Positions 23,405 to 31,776 of a stretch of DNA of 43,357 nt are shown piece after piece. The number at the start of each line of letters is the position of its first letter. Positions within the stretch are counted from its first letter, which is position 1. A model generated the notes under the pieces. It worked only from the letters and a program-made list of their open reading frames with translations, did not search any database and was not told where the DNA came from. The DNA is taken from NCBI GenBank assembly GCA_041844735.1, contig JBGZBP010000036.1, positions 1 through 43,357 on the forward strand. Direction: 5' to 3'. This DNA is from CAJPNN01 sp041844735 (GTDB lineage: Bacteria > Bacillota > Clostridia > Peptostreptococcales > Anaerovoracaceae). The position numbers were made by a program, and so were the translations under genes.

Positions 23405-23492
23405 AAGTAGCGCAAAAATAGTATACGAATAAAAATCAATACAATTAAAAAACGGCATGTGAATAAAAAACAAAATAAGGGAGGTAAGCTAA

Positions 23493-25139
23493 ATGTCAAC
23501 AAGATCAAATTTCAAAAGAGATCAAATCACATCGGGGAATCGTGCTTTTTCGATGTCGAGAACGACAATAGAAACGGCTTTTTATGGAAACAACGTAAGA
23601 AAGGTGACAGACCTTAAGGAAGCTTACGAAATGGCGAAAAATACTATGGGAACGATTGTTACGGATATGCCTGTTTATGAGCCTGAGAAAATCGGATTGC
23701 CTAAGGGAGCGAATATACTTTTGTTCAATGATGGTGAAACGGTTGGCAGGTTTGCAGGTGCCAGAGTTATATTGGGCGAGAAGGACGTTGTAGAAGCTGA
23801 TGTGGCAAAGGTGCTAAGAGAGGCGGCATATCAGACAAGATACAAGAATATGTTGCACACACAGGCATATATAGGGCTTGATAAGGATTTTATCGTGAGA
23901 GCGAATCTTTTGGTGCCTGAGAACTATGAGAATACATTATATAACTGGCTTTTAAATTTCCAGTATGTTAACGATGTGTACGACAAGATGTTTAAAGAGT
24001 CAAAAGAGATTGGTGATGAGCCGGATATTTACATATTATCCGATCCCGACTTTAAGCATCCTAAGTACCCTGACGGTCTTGCTTATTTTGATCCGGAGCA
24101 CAACTGTGCATGCCTGCTTGGAATGAGATATTTCGGAGAGCACAAAAAAGGAACATTAACATTGGCTTGGGGCATTGCAAACAGAAACGGATATGCTTCT
24201 TGCCATGGAGGGTTGAAGAGAGCTGTAAGAAAAGACGGTCACAAACATGTAATAGGAGTATTCGGATTGTCGGGTTCCGGAAAGTCAACTTTGACTCATG
24301 CAAAACACGATGGGAAGTATGATGTTACTGTGCTTCATGATGATGCATATATAATTTCCTCAGAGAACGGTTCTACCGTTGCTTTGGAGCCGTCATACTT
24401 TGATAAAACACAGGACTACCCTTTAAGTTCACCTGATAACAAGTTCCTTATTACCGTTCAGAACTGCGGAGCGACCAGAGACGATGAGGGTAAGCTTGTA
24501 ATCGTGACAGAGGATATCAGAAACGGAAACGGAAGAGCTATCAAATCAAAGCTGTGGGCTGCCAACAGGGTAGACAAAATGGAAGAGCCTATTAACACTA
24601 TTATCTGGTTGATGAAAGATCATACTTTGCCGCCGGTAGTAAGGGTTAAAGACCCGACATTAGCATCTGTGATGGGGGCGTGTCTTGCAACCAAGAGATC
24701 GTCCGCTGAGAAGCTGGCTGAGGGAGTGGATGCGAATGCTTTGGTATTTGAACCTTATGCAAACCCTTTCAGAACTTATGCATTGGAGCAGGATTTCCAA
24801 AAGTTTAAGGCATTGTTTGAGGACAGAGGGGTTGAATGCTATATTGTAAATACGGGATTCTTCTTGGATAAAAAGATACCTAAGGAAGTAACCATAGGCA
24901 TATTGGAGTCTATAATTGATGAAAACATCAAGTGTGAGGCATTTGATAAGTTTAAAGGTATGGAATATGCTAAGATAGAGGGCTTCGAGCCTGACTTTGC
25001 CGATAAGGGATATCTTGATTTGGTAAAGGGAAGTATTCAAAACAGAATTAATTATGTCGAGTCATTAAAAGAGTTTAAAGGTGGCAGGGATATGCTGCCT
25101 AAAGAGGCTGTAGAGGTATTAAAGGGATTGCTTCAGTAG
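23493..25139 (+). CDS. Phosphoenolpyruvate carboxykinase (ATP)-like protein
   Basis: Family reaction: oxaloacetate + ATP to PEP + CO2 + ADP, reversible, linking the C4 pool and glycolysis/gluconeogenesis. The 548-residue protein has the nucleotide loop GLSGSGKST (258-266, K264) and a following acidic pair in HDDA (282-285), where classical PckA has GDDE. A lysine in GEHKKG and histidine in ASCHGG lie at places matching the metal-binding Lys and His of PckA by motif order. It is divergent from the E. coli enzyme outside these blocks, so activity is likely but not certain. AGGGAGGT precedes the ATG; a strong terminator follows. Confidence 0.82.
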   Translation: MSTRSNFKRDQITSGNRAFSMSRTTIETAFYGNNVRKVTDLKEAYEMAKNTMGTIVTDMPVYEPEKIGLPKGANILLFNDGETVGRFAGARVILGEKDVVEADVAKVLREAAYQTRYKNMLHTQAYIGLDKDFIVRANLLVPENYENTLYNWLLNFQYVNDVYDKMFKESKEIGDEPDIYILSDPDFKHPKYPDGLAYFDPEHNCACLLGMRYFGEHKKGTLTLAWGIANRNGYASCHGGLKRAVRKDGHKHVIGVFGLSGSGKSTLTHAKHDGKYDVTVLHDDAYIISSENGSTVALEPSYFDKTQDYPLSSPDNKFLITVQNCGATRDDEGKLVIVTEDIRNGNGRAIKSKLWAANRVDKMEEPINTIIWLMKDHTLPPVVRVKDPTLASVMGACLATKRSSAEKLAEGVDANALVFEPYANPFRTYALEQDFQKFKALFEDRGVECYIVNTGFFLDKKIPKEVTIGILESIIDENIKCEAFDKFKGMEYAKIEGFEPDFADKGYLDLVKGSIQNRINYVESLKEFKGGRDMLPKEAVEVLKGLLQ

Positions 25140-25162
25140 CCGGGGATGATGTGACTTAAGTG

Positions 25163-25207
25163 AGGGAGCTGCCGGCAGGGCTTTGTTTTTTCGGCACCTC
25201 CCTTTTT
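25163..25207 (+). terminator. Rho-independent terminator after the PEPCK-like gene
   Basis: AGGGAG (25163-25168) plus TGCCG (25170-25174) pair with CGGCA (25192-25196) plus CTCCCT (25198-25203): 11 bp around one C-C mismatch, followed by TTTT. Confidence 0.85.
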
Positions 25208-25233
25208 AAAAAATTCATGTGAGGAGAAATACG

Positions 25234-28152
25234 ATGGAGAAGAATAAAAAAAAGAAAAAAGGATTGCTTGCCAAACTGATAGCGACATTGGTTGTGCTTG
25301 TGGTATTAGTAGGGCTGCTTTTAGGCTTTATCACGGACTTCCTATGGTTTAAGGAAATAGGATATGTAAGTGTTTTCTTTAAGAGATTAGTAACGGAACT
25401 CGCAATAGGTATACCGCTTTTTGCTGTTCTGTTGTTGGTTGTATTTATATATTTGAAGTTGTTGAAAAAGAACTACATAAAGAAAGTTAATGTTGTGGAC
25501 TTTGACGGTTCGGCAAAGACAATAAACAGAATAAGCTGGGTTTTGAGTGCCTTGTTCAGTATAGTGATAGCGGGTACGTATGTTCACGGAGCGTGGTTTC
25601 AGCTTTTGAAATTTTTCTATGCGAGCCCTTTCGGCAAGAAGGATCCCATATTTAACAATGATGTAGGGTTTTATGTGTTTAAGCTTGATTTGATTAACAA
25701 AACGGCATCAATGCTTACGATGTTTATAATTGGACTTATTGCTCTGACAGCGGTGTATTATTTAATGTTACTTGCTGTTAACAGACCTAAGGTTTTCAAA
25801 GACAGAATAGAGCCGGAGAGTTTCGGACAGGATGAATATGTGAATTTCGACGGTGCTGATTCAGGAATCAACGGAGATCAGGCGACAGATCCTTTAAGAA
25901 AGGCTTTCCAAAAATTTGCGGGTGGCAAGGCATCTATATTCGACAGAAAAGTGGATAATGAGAACTTCAAGCAACTTTTGCATATCGGGGGAAGTCAGCT
26001 TGTGGGGCTTGGAGTATGTTTCTTTTTGATGCTTGCTATCAATTATTTCCTGAAACAGTATGATTTGCTTTATTCTGAGACAGGCACGGACTTCCTGTTT
26101 GGCGCAGGTTTTAAAGAGGTAAATGTTACCTTGCTGGTGTACAGGATAATAATGGTATTATCCGTTGTGGCAGCTTTAGGATTGATAATTTTCAAGAAAA
26201 AAAGGCAATATAGAAAAATGCTCTATGTTCCTGTAATTATGATAGCGGTTGGCATCTTGGGAGCGGGAGCCGGCGTGGTAGTACAAAACTACGTGGTATC
26301 TCCTGACGAGCTTAATAAAGAGGGTAAGTATCTTGAGTACAACATTTCCGGGACGAGAGATGCTTATAATTTAGCAGATGTTAATATAAAGAATTTTGAG
26401 GCGAGCGGGAACCTTACCAAAGAAGATATCAAAAATAATCCGGACACAATCAATAATATCAGAATTAACGATTTTGAGCCGGCAGAGAAGTTTTACAATC
26501 AGACACAGAGTATAAGAACGTATTACTCTTTTAATGATGTTGATGTAGACAGATATATGATTGACGGGGAATACACACAGACATTCCTTTCTGCCAGAGA
26601 GTTGGAAGAAAGTAAAACTCCTCAGCAATGGGTGAACAAGTTTTTAAAATATACACATGGTTACGGCATCACTCTTTCGAGGGTGGACAAGGTAACAAGC
26701 AACGGTCAGCCGGATATGCTGGTTCACAACATTCCGCCTATGACGGATGAGAAAGAACTGAAAATCACAAGACCGGAGATTTATTTCGGAGAGGCGACCG
26801 ATAAGTATATTTTGACCAATACTGATGAAAAGGAATTTGATTATCCGAACAGCGCCGACGGAAAAAACGAGACAAGCAATGTCTATACGAAGTATAAAGG
26901 CGATGCGGGAATTAAAATGTCGCTTCTGAACAGGGCGTTGTTTGCAGCTAAGATGGGCAGTATCAAGTTGCTTATTTCAACTAATATTGATAGTGATTCA
27001 AAAATTATAATCAACAGGAACATAAATGAGAGGGTTAGAAAAATCATGCCGTTCCTTGAGTATGATGAGGATCCGTACATCGTGGTGGCTGACGGGAAGC
27101 TTTATTGGATTATTGATGCTTATACCAAGTCTTCAAGGTATCCGTATTCTATGCCTTACTCAAGTATGGAGGGAACAAACTATATCAGAAACTCTGTCAA
27201 AGTAGTGGTTGATGCATATAACGGAAATACGGATTACTATTTGACCAACGATAATGATCCTATAGCAAAGACATATGCGAATATCTATCCGAAGTTGTTT
27301 AAAACGTTTGACAAGATGCCTGAATCATTGCAGGCACATGTGAGATATCCAAGCAAGCTGTTTAACATTCAGAGCCATATTTACAAGAAATATCATATGG
27401 ATGATGTAAATGTGTTCTATCAGGCGGAAGATTTGTGGGATGTGGCAAAAGAAATTTTCGGAACGCAGGAAAGGTATATGACACCGCAGTATTACATAAT
27501 CAAGCTTCCAGGTGAAAAGCAGTCCGAGTTTATCAGCTCGATTCCGTATACACCTAAGGGTAAGAATAATATGACAGGATTGCTAGTTGCGAGAAATGAT
27601 GGGGAGAACTACGGAAAGTTGATTCTCTATAGGTTGCCGAAGGGCAAGACGGTTTACGGACCGCAGCAGGTAGAGGCTCAGATTGACCAGGATTCCAACA
27701 TTTCCAAGGAATTTTCGTTGTGGAATTCGTCAGGGTCCACATACAATAGAGGTAATATGTTTGTAATTCCGATAGAAAACGGGTTGCTGTATGTAGAACC
27801 GGTGTATTTGGAGGCTACAAACGGCAGCTTGCCTGAGGTGAAGAGGGTAATAGTTTCCTACGGAAACAAGATTGCATATGAGGCGACGCTGGCGGGAGCG
27901 CTTAACTCTCTATTCGGCGAAGGCACTGTAGAGGGTGATAGCGGAAGCGGTGCAGGTACTATATCTGTTGCACCTAACACTTCGGGTAAGCCGGATGCTC
28001 CTGCTAAAAAAGATGAGCTGATTAATAATGCAAATAAGGCTCTTGATGAAGCTTTGACTGCACAGAGGAACGGTGATTGGGCAGGATACGGGGCAAAAAT
28101 GAAAGAAGTTGAGAATTATCTGAGATTGCTGATGGCAAGCGATGGAAATTAG
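25234..28152 (+). CDS. UPF0182 family large membrane protein
   Basis: Conserved membrane protein of about 970 residues with unknown role. The N-terminal third has about seven hydrophobic helices interspersed with hallmarks such as DFLWFKEIGY and DPIFNNDVGFYVFKL; the remaining two-thirds is a large, probably extracytoplasmic domain (MTDEKELKITRPEIYFGE, PQYYIIKLPGEKQSEFI, LYRLPKGKTVYGPQQ) and a C-terminal helical hairpin (ANKALDEALTAQRNGDW). The ATG at 25234 behind GAGGAG is preferred to the GTG five codons earlier. It is transcribed separately from the upstream gene because a strong terminator lies between. Confidence 0.92.
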   Translation: MEKNKKKKKGLLAKLIATLVVLVVLVGLLLGFITDFLWFKEIGYVSVFFKRLVTELAIGIPLFAVLLLVVFIYLKLLKKNYIKKVNVVDFDGSAKTINRISWVLSALFSIVIAGTYVHGAWFQLLKFFYASPFGKKDPIFNNDVGFYVFKLDLINKTASMLTMFIIGLIALTAVYYLMLLAVNRPKVFKDRIEPESFGQDEYVNFDGADSGINGDQATDPLRKAFQKFAGGKASIFDRKVDNENFKQLLHIGGSQLVGLGVCFFLMLAINYFLKQYDLLYSETGTDFLFGAGFKEVNVTLLVYRIIMVLSVVAALGLIIFKKKRQYRKMLYVPVIMIAVGILGAGAGVVVQNYVVSPDELNKEGKYLEYNISGTRDAYNLADVNIKNFEASGNLTKEDIKNNPDTINNIRINDFEPAEKFYNQTQSIRTYYSFNDVDVDRYMIDGEYTQTFLSARELEESKTPQQWVNKFLKYTHGYGITLSRVDKVTSNGQPDMLVHNIPPMTDEKELKITRPEIYFGEATDKYILTNTDEKEFDYPNSADGKNETSNVYTKYKGDAGIKMSLLNRALFAAKMGSIKLLISTNIDSDSKIIINRNINERVRKIMPFLEYDEDPYIVVADGKLYWIIDAYTKSSRYPYSMPYSSMEGTNYIRNSVKVVVDAYNGNTDYYLTNDNDPIAKTYANIYPKLFKTFDKMPESLQAHVRYPSKLFNIQSHIYKKYHMDDVNVFYQAEDLWDVAKEIFGTQERYMTPQYYIIKLPGEKQSEFISSIPYTPKGKNNMTGLLVARNDGENYGKLILYRLPKGKTVYGPQQVEAQIDQDSNISKEFSLWNSSGSTYNRGNMFVIPIENGLLYVEPVYLEATNGSLPEVKRVIVSYGNKIAYEATLAGALNSLFGEGTVEGDSGSGAGTISVAPNTSGKPDAPAKKDELINNANKALDEALTAQRNGDWAGYGAKMKEVENYLRLLMASDGN

Positions 28153-28185
28153 ACTGTAATTGTGATATGATAAGATATCGTGTTT

Positions 28186-28223
28186 CCTTATTCTATAAGG
28201 AGGCACGGTACTTTATAGGATAA
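28186..28223 (+). promoter_or_regulatory. Alternative hairpins in the leader of the glutamine synthetase gene
   Basis: CCTTAT (28186-28191) pairs with ATAAGG (28195-28200) over a 3-base loop. The overlapping segment 28188-28199 can instead pair with 28212-28223 (TTTATAGGATAA), 12 bp with two G-U pairs. The two cannot coexist. The GAGGGG ribosome binding site follows, outside both. Confidence 0.4.
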
Positions 28224-28245
28224 AAAATATCAAGAGGGGTTTATT

Positions 28246-30174
28246 ATGAATGCTTATTTAGATACATCGGTATTGGACAAAATGCTGTTTAAAATTTCCA
28301 AGGAAGATCATTTCCCTGACAGAATAAGAGAGATATTGCACGCACATGAAGAAATCAAGTTCGTATCATTTGTTGGAGTGGATATAGGCGGGCACGATAC
28401 GGATGCCAAGATTCCTGTAAAGCTCTTCATAAACGATATGGAGAAGTTTTTTAAGAATGGTGTGCAAACGGACGGATCGAGTGTTGTGCTGCCGAAGATT
28501 GCAGCACTTAACAATGCCAGAGTGGATATAATTCCGGATAAGGATGTTGATTGGTTCGTTGATTATAATTTTTCATACAGATTGAAAGAGGGAGATTTGC
28601 CTATAGGCACTCTCAGGATTCCGTCATTGCTGGTTCACAATGAAACCAAGGAAGTGGGCTCCAGAGTTATTTTAAAAAAGGCTGCGAAGCATTTTAAAGA
28701 GGATTTAAAAGAACTGATAAAAAACAATCCTTATGTTTTAGAATACTTGCCTTTTGATACTGCGGATGATATCGATAAAATAATTTTGACTTCGGCTACG
28801 GAGCTGGAATTTTGGGTTAAGACTCCGGAGGAGAAGGCGGACAGAGAGCAGCTATATACTTCTCAAGAATTGAAAGAGCAATATTGGCAACGAACCAGAG
28901 GGCCTGTCAGAACTGCGATGGAAGAGACATTGATAGTTCTTGATTATTACGGTTTTGATGTTGAGATGGGACATAAGGAAGTCGGGGGAATAAAAGCCAA
29001 GCTGAGCAGCTCCGGAGAGTATGATCATATAATGGAACAACTCGAAATAGACTGGAAATATAGCGAAGAGATGCAGGCTGCGGACAATGAATTGCAGATT
29101 CGTTATATCGTCAAAGATATTTTTAAACTTCACGGTCTTGAGGTAAGCTTCATGGCAAAACCTATGAGAGGTGTTGCGGGAAGCGGTAAGCATACGCACA
29201 TGGGTGTGGCGGCAAAGCTTAAGGACGGACGTACGGTGAACTTATTTGCACCTTTTGACAAGGACAAGGATTTTCTTAACCCTATAGGGTATGGAGCTTT
29301 AATGGGGCTGTTAAAGAATTATGAGATTATTAATCCTTTTGTAACAGGAACGAACGATGCGATTAACAGGTTGAAACCGGGGTTTGAGGCACCTGTTTGT
29401 GTAGTGACATCATTGGGGCAGGATGCATCCAGCCCATCAAGAAACAGAACTGTTCTTTTGGGATTGGTGCGAGATCTTAGCAATCCGCTTTCGACGAGAT
29501 TTGAGATGCGATCGCCGAGCCCTAAGAGCAATACATATTTGGTGTTGGCATCGGGAATTATGGGTATGCTTGACGGAATTGCCAAGACGCTCGAAGCAGG
29601 GAGGTGCCCCCAAGAGTTGGAACGCAGCATTTCAAAAGAATATGGAGAAGAAGATTTTTACTTGGAAAAGGACAGGGTCTATAGAAGTGAGTTTAATGTT
29701 TTTGACCATTATTCTCAGGATGAGCGTAATAAGCTTTTTGGCAAAGCACCGGAGACAATTTGGGAAAACATCGTAAATCTGGATACAGAGCAGGAGAAAA
29801 AGAAAGTTTTGTTTAAACATGATGTGTTTGATGAGTTGACCATTGAGTCTTACAAGGAAGCGGTATTAGCTAGATGGGCTATGGAGATACATAACAGAAT
29901 AATACCTGAGGACATGACAAAGGTGCGCAAATGCGTAAAGCTGCATGATACGGATCTGTTTACTGCATATGATCAGCAGAGATGGGATGAAATCATGAGA
30001 AGAAGAAGACTTTTGGGTGTCGATAACGAAAGAGAAGATTGCCTGCTTACAAAGTTGAAAAAGGCACTGGACAAGGAAGATTATGAGACGGCATCTACGC
30101 TTCAGATTCAGATACAAAGAGAGATGAGGGAAATGCTTGACCTCTATGATACTTATAGGAGAAACATACTTTAA
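28246..30174 (+). CDS. Atypical long glutamine synthetase-like protein with UVR-like C-terminus
   Basis: Glutamine synthetases join ammonia to glutamate using ATP. Catalytic blocks are present: E186-L-E188-F (metal ligands), GSGKHTHMG with H316 and H318, NRLKPGFEAPV (374-383), and RFEMRSPSPKSNTYL near the end of the catalytic fold. At 642 residues it is longer than GSI (about 445-470) yet lacks clear GSIII features. The extra C-terminal 130 residues end with a helical segment LKKALDKEDYETASTLQIQI (about 603-622) resembling the UVR motif of UvrB/UvrC and of McsA-type regulators. Substrate could be glutamate or another gamma-glutamyl acceptor. GAGGGG precedes the ATG. No GlnR or PII gene is nearby. 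Confidence 0.82.
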   Translation: MNAYLDTSVLDKMLFKISKEDHFPDRIREILHAHEEIKFVSFVGVDIGGHDTDAKIPVKLFINDMEKFFKNGVQTDGSSVVLPKIAALNNARVDIIPDKDVDWFVDYNFSYRLKEGDLPIGTLRIPSLLVHNETKEVGSRVILKKAAKHFKEDLKELIKNNPYVLEYLPFDTADDIDKIILTSATELEFWVKTPEEKADREQLYTSQELKEQYWQRTRGPVRTAMEETLIVLDYYGFDVEMGHKEVGGIKAKLSSSGEYDHIMEQLEIDWKYSEEMQAADNELQIRYIVKDIFKLHGLEVSFMAKPMRGVAGSGKHTHMGVAAKLKDGRTVNLFAPFDKDKDFLNPIGYGALMGLLKNYEIINPFVTGTNDAINRLKPGFEAPVCVVTSLGQDASSPSRNRTVLLGLVRDLSNPLSTRFEMRSPSPKSNTYLVLASGIMGMLDGIAKTLEAGRCPQELERSISKEYGEEDFYLEKDRVYRSEFNVFDHYSQDERNKLFGKAPETIWENIVNLDTEQEKKKVLFKHDVFDELTIESYKEAVLARWAMEIHNRIIPEDMTKVRKCVKLHDTDLFTAYDQQRWDEIMRRRRLLGVDNEREDCLLTKLKKALDKEDYETASTLQIQIQREMREMLDLYDTYRRNIL

Positions 30175-30213
30175 AGAGTAATATATTATTTGCATACATA
30201 AGGGAGAAGAAAA

Positions 30214-31485
30214 GTGCTTGATATAAAGAGGGTAAGAGAGAATTTTGAAGAGGTTAAAAGAAAAATAGAGTCACGTGGACACGGCGATTTCGGACTTTCC
30301 GAGCTTAAGGGGCTGGATGAAAAGAGAAGGGCGATTTTAGCTGATGTTGAACAGAAAAAGAACAGGCAAAAGGTTGCATCCAAAGAAGTTCCTATGCTTA
30401 AGAAAGAGGGAAAAGATGCGAGCGGTCTCATGGCGGAGATGAAATCGCTTTCCGATGAAATCAAAGCTTTGGATCAGGAACTTGCGACGATTGAGGAAGA
30501 TTTAAAACAGGTACTTTTAAATATTCCGAACACGCCGAAAGATGCGGTTAATATCGGAACGGATGATGCGGATAATGTTGAAATAAGGAAAGTGGGAACT
30601 CCTATAGAGTTTGATTTTGAAGCAAAACCGCACTGGGACATCGGGCAGGATCTCGATATACTGGACTTTGAGAGAGCGACCAAGATTGCGGGAACCAGGT
30701 TTACCGTATACAAGGGTGACGGTGCAAGGCTGGAGAGAGCGGTAATAAACTTCATGTTGGATTTACATACACAAGAACATGGATATGTTGAGATGATACC
30801 GCCGTTTATGGCAAACAGGGATACAATGACGGGAACGGGACAGTTGCCGAAATTTGAGAATGATATGTTTCACTTGCCTGCAAAGGATTTTTTCTTGATT
30901 CCTACAGCGGAGGTTCCGGTAACAAATTACAGGGCGGATGAGATTCTGACATATGAAGAGCTGCCTGTAGGATATACGGCATATACTCCTTGCTTTAGAA
31001 AGGAAGCCGGTTCGGCGGGTAGGGATACTCGAGGGCTGATAAGGCAGCATCAGTTCAACAAAGTGGAGATGGTGAAGCTGGTGAGCCCTGAGGATTCGGA
31101 TAAAGAACTTAAGTCGTTACTTGACGATGCGGAAGATGTTTTAAGAAAGCTGGGGATTCCGTATAGAGTAGTACAATTGTGTACCGGCGATCTGGGGTTT
31201 TCTTCGGCTGAGACGTATGATATTGAAGTGTGGATGCCCAGCTACAACAGATATGTAGAGATTTCTTCTTGTAGTAATTTTGAGGATTTTCAAGCGAGAC
31301 GTGCGAACATAAGGTTCAGAAGAGACAGTAAATCAAAGCCGGAATTTGTGCATACGCTTAACGGTTCCGGACTTGCTGTGGGAAGGACTGTGGCTGCCAT
31401 TTTAGAGAACTATCAAAACAGTGATGGCAGTGTTACGGTTCCGGAGGCGTTAATACCGTACATGGGTAAAGATAGAATATATTAA
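30214..31485 (+). CDS. serS: Seryl-tRNA synthetase
   Basis: Charges tRNA-Ser (and tRNA-Sec where present). The 423-residue class II enzyme has the long N-terminal coiled-coil tRNA-binding arm (about 25-105), motif 2 in CFRKEAGSAGRDTRGLIR, and motif 3 GSGLAVGRTVAAILENYQ. The start is GTG at 30214 with AGGGAGAAG upstream. Only 39 bases separate it from the upstream gene, so no T-box leader is present. The DUF951 gene begins one base after its stop. Confidence 0.96.
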   Translation: MLDIKRVRENFEEVKRKIESRGHGDFGLSELKGLDEKRRAILADVEQKKNRQKVASKEVPMLKKEGKDASGLMAEMKSLSDEIKALDQELATIEEDLKQVLLNIPNTPKDAVNIGTDDADNVEIRKVGTPIEFDFEAKPHWDIGQDLDILDFERATKIAGTRFTVYKGDGARLERAVINFMLDLHTQEHGYVEMIPPFMANRDTMTGTGQLPKFENDMFHLPAKDFFLIPTAEVPVTNYRADEILTYEELPVGYTAYTPCFRKEAGSAGRDTRGLIRQHQFNKVEMVKLVSPEDSDKELKSLLDDAEDVLRKLGIPYRVVQLCTGDLGFSSAETYDIEVWMPSYNRYVEISSCSNFEDFQARRANIRFRRDSKSKPEFVHTLNGSGLAVGRTVAAILENYQNSDGSVTVPEALIPYMGKDRIY

Positions 31486-31486
31486 A

Positions 31487-31666
31487 ATGAAAAAGGATTT
31501 ACGAGAGATAAAAGTCGGTGACAGAATCAAATTGAAAAAACCTCACCCTTGCGGCGAGGCGGAGTTTGAGGTGATGCGTGTGGGCATGGATTTCAGACTG
31601 AGATGCTCGGGATGTGGTAAAGATATTTGGCTGCTCAGGCGGGATTTGGAAAAAAGAATAAAATGA
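31487..31666 (+). CDS. DUF951 family small protein
   Basis: A 59-codon gene easily missed by length filters. It starts one base after the serS stop (TAAAATG), so it is likely translationally coupled. The product begins MKKDLREIKVGDRIKLKKP and carries PHPCGEAEFEV, then RCSGCGKDIWL, the arrangement of DUF951 proteins: a KOW/SH3-like start and a cysteine set (C22, C40, C43) that could bind zinc. DUF951 genes are often found in clostridia next to serS or chromosome-maintenance genes. The function is unknown; a nucleic-acid-binding role is only a guess. Confidence 0.88.
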   Translation: MKKDLREIKVGDRIKLKKPHPCGEAEFEVMRVGMDFRLRCSGCGKDIWLLRRDLEKRIK

Positions 31667-31738
31667 TAAATTGAAAAATGACAAAACAACAAAACGACAA
31701 GGCAGAGCTCAAGATATAGAAGAATAACAAAATAATAA

Positions 31739-31776
31739 AGAAGTTGGCAAAATATTTATTTGCCAACTTCTATTTT
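31739..31776. terminator. Bidirectional terminator between DUF951 and the decarboxylase
   Basis: A perfect 12-bp stem GAAGTTGGCAAA (31740-31751) with 31759-31770, with T-rich sequence on both sides in each reading direction. The decarboxylase stop codon (31756-31758) lies in the loop. It serves the two convergent transcripts. Confidence 0.85.
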
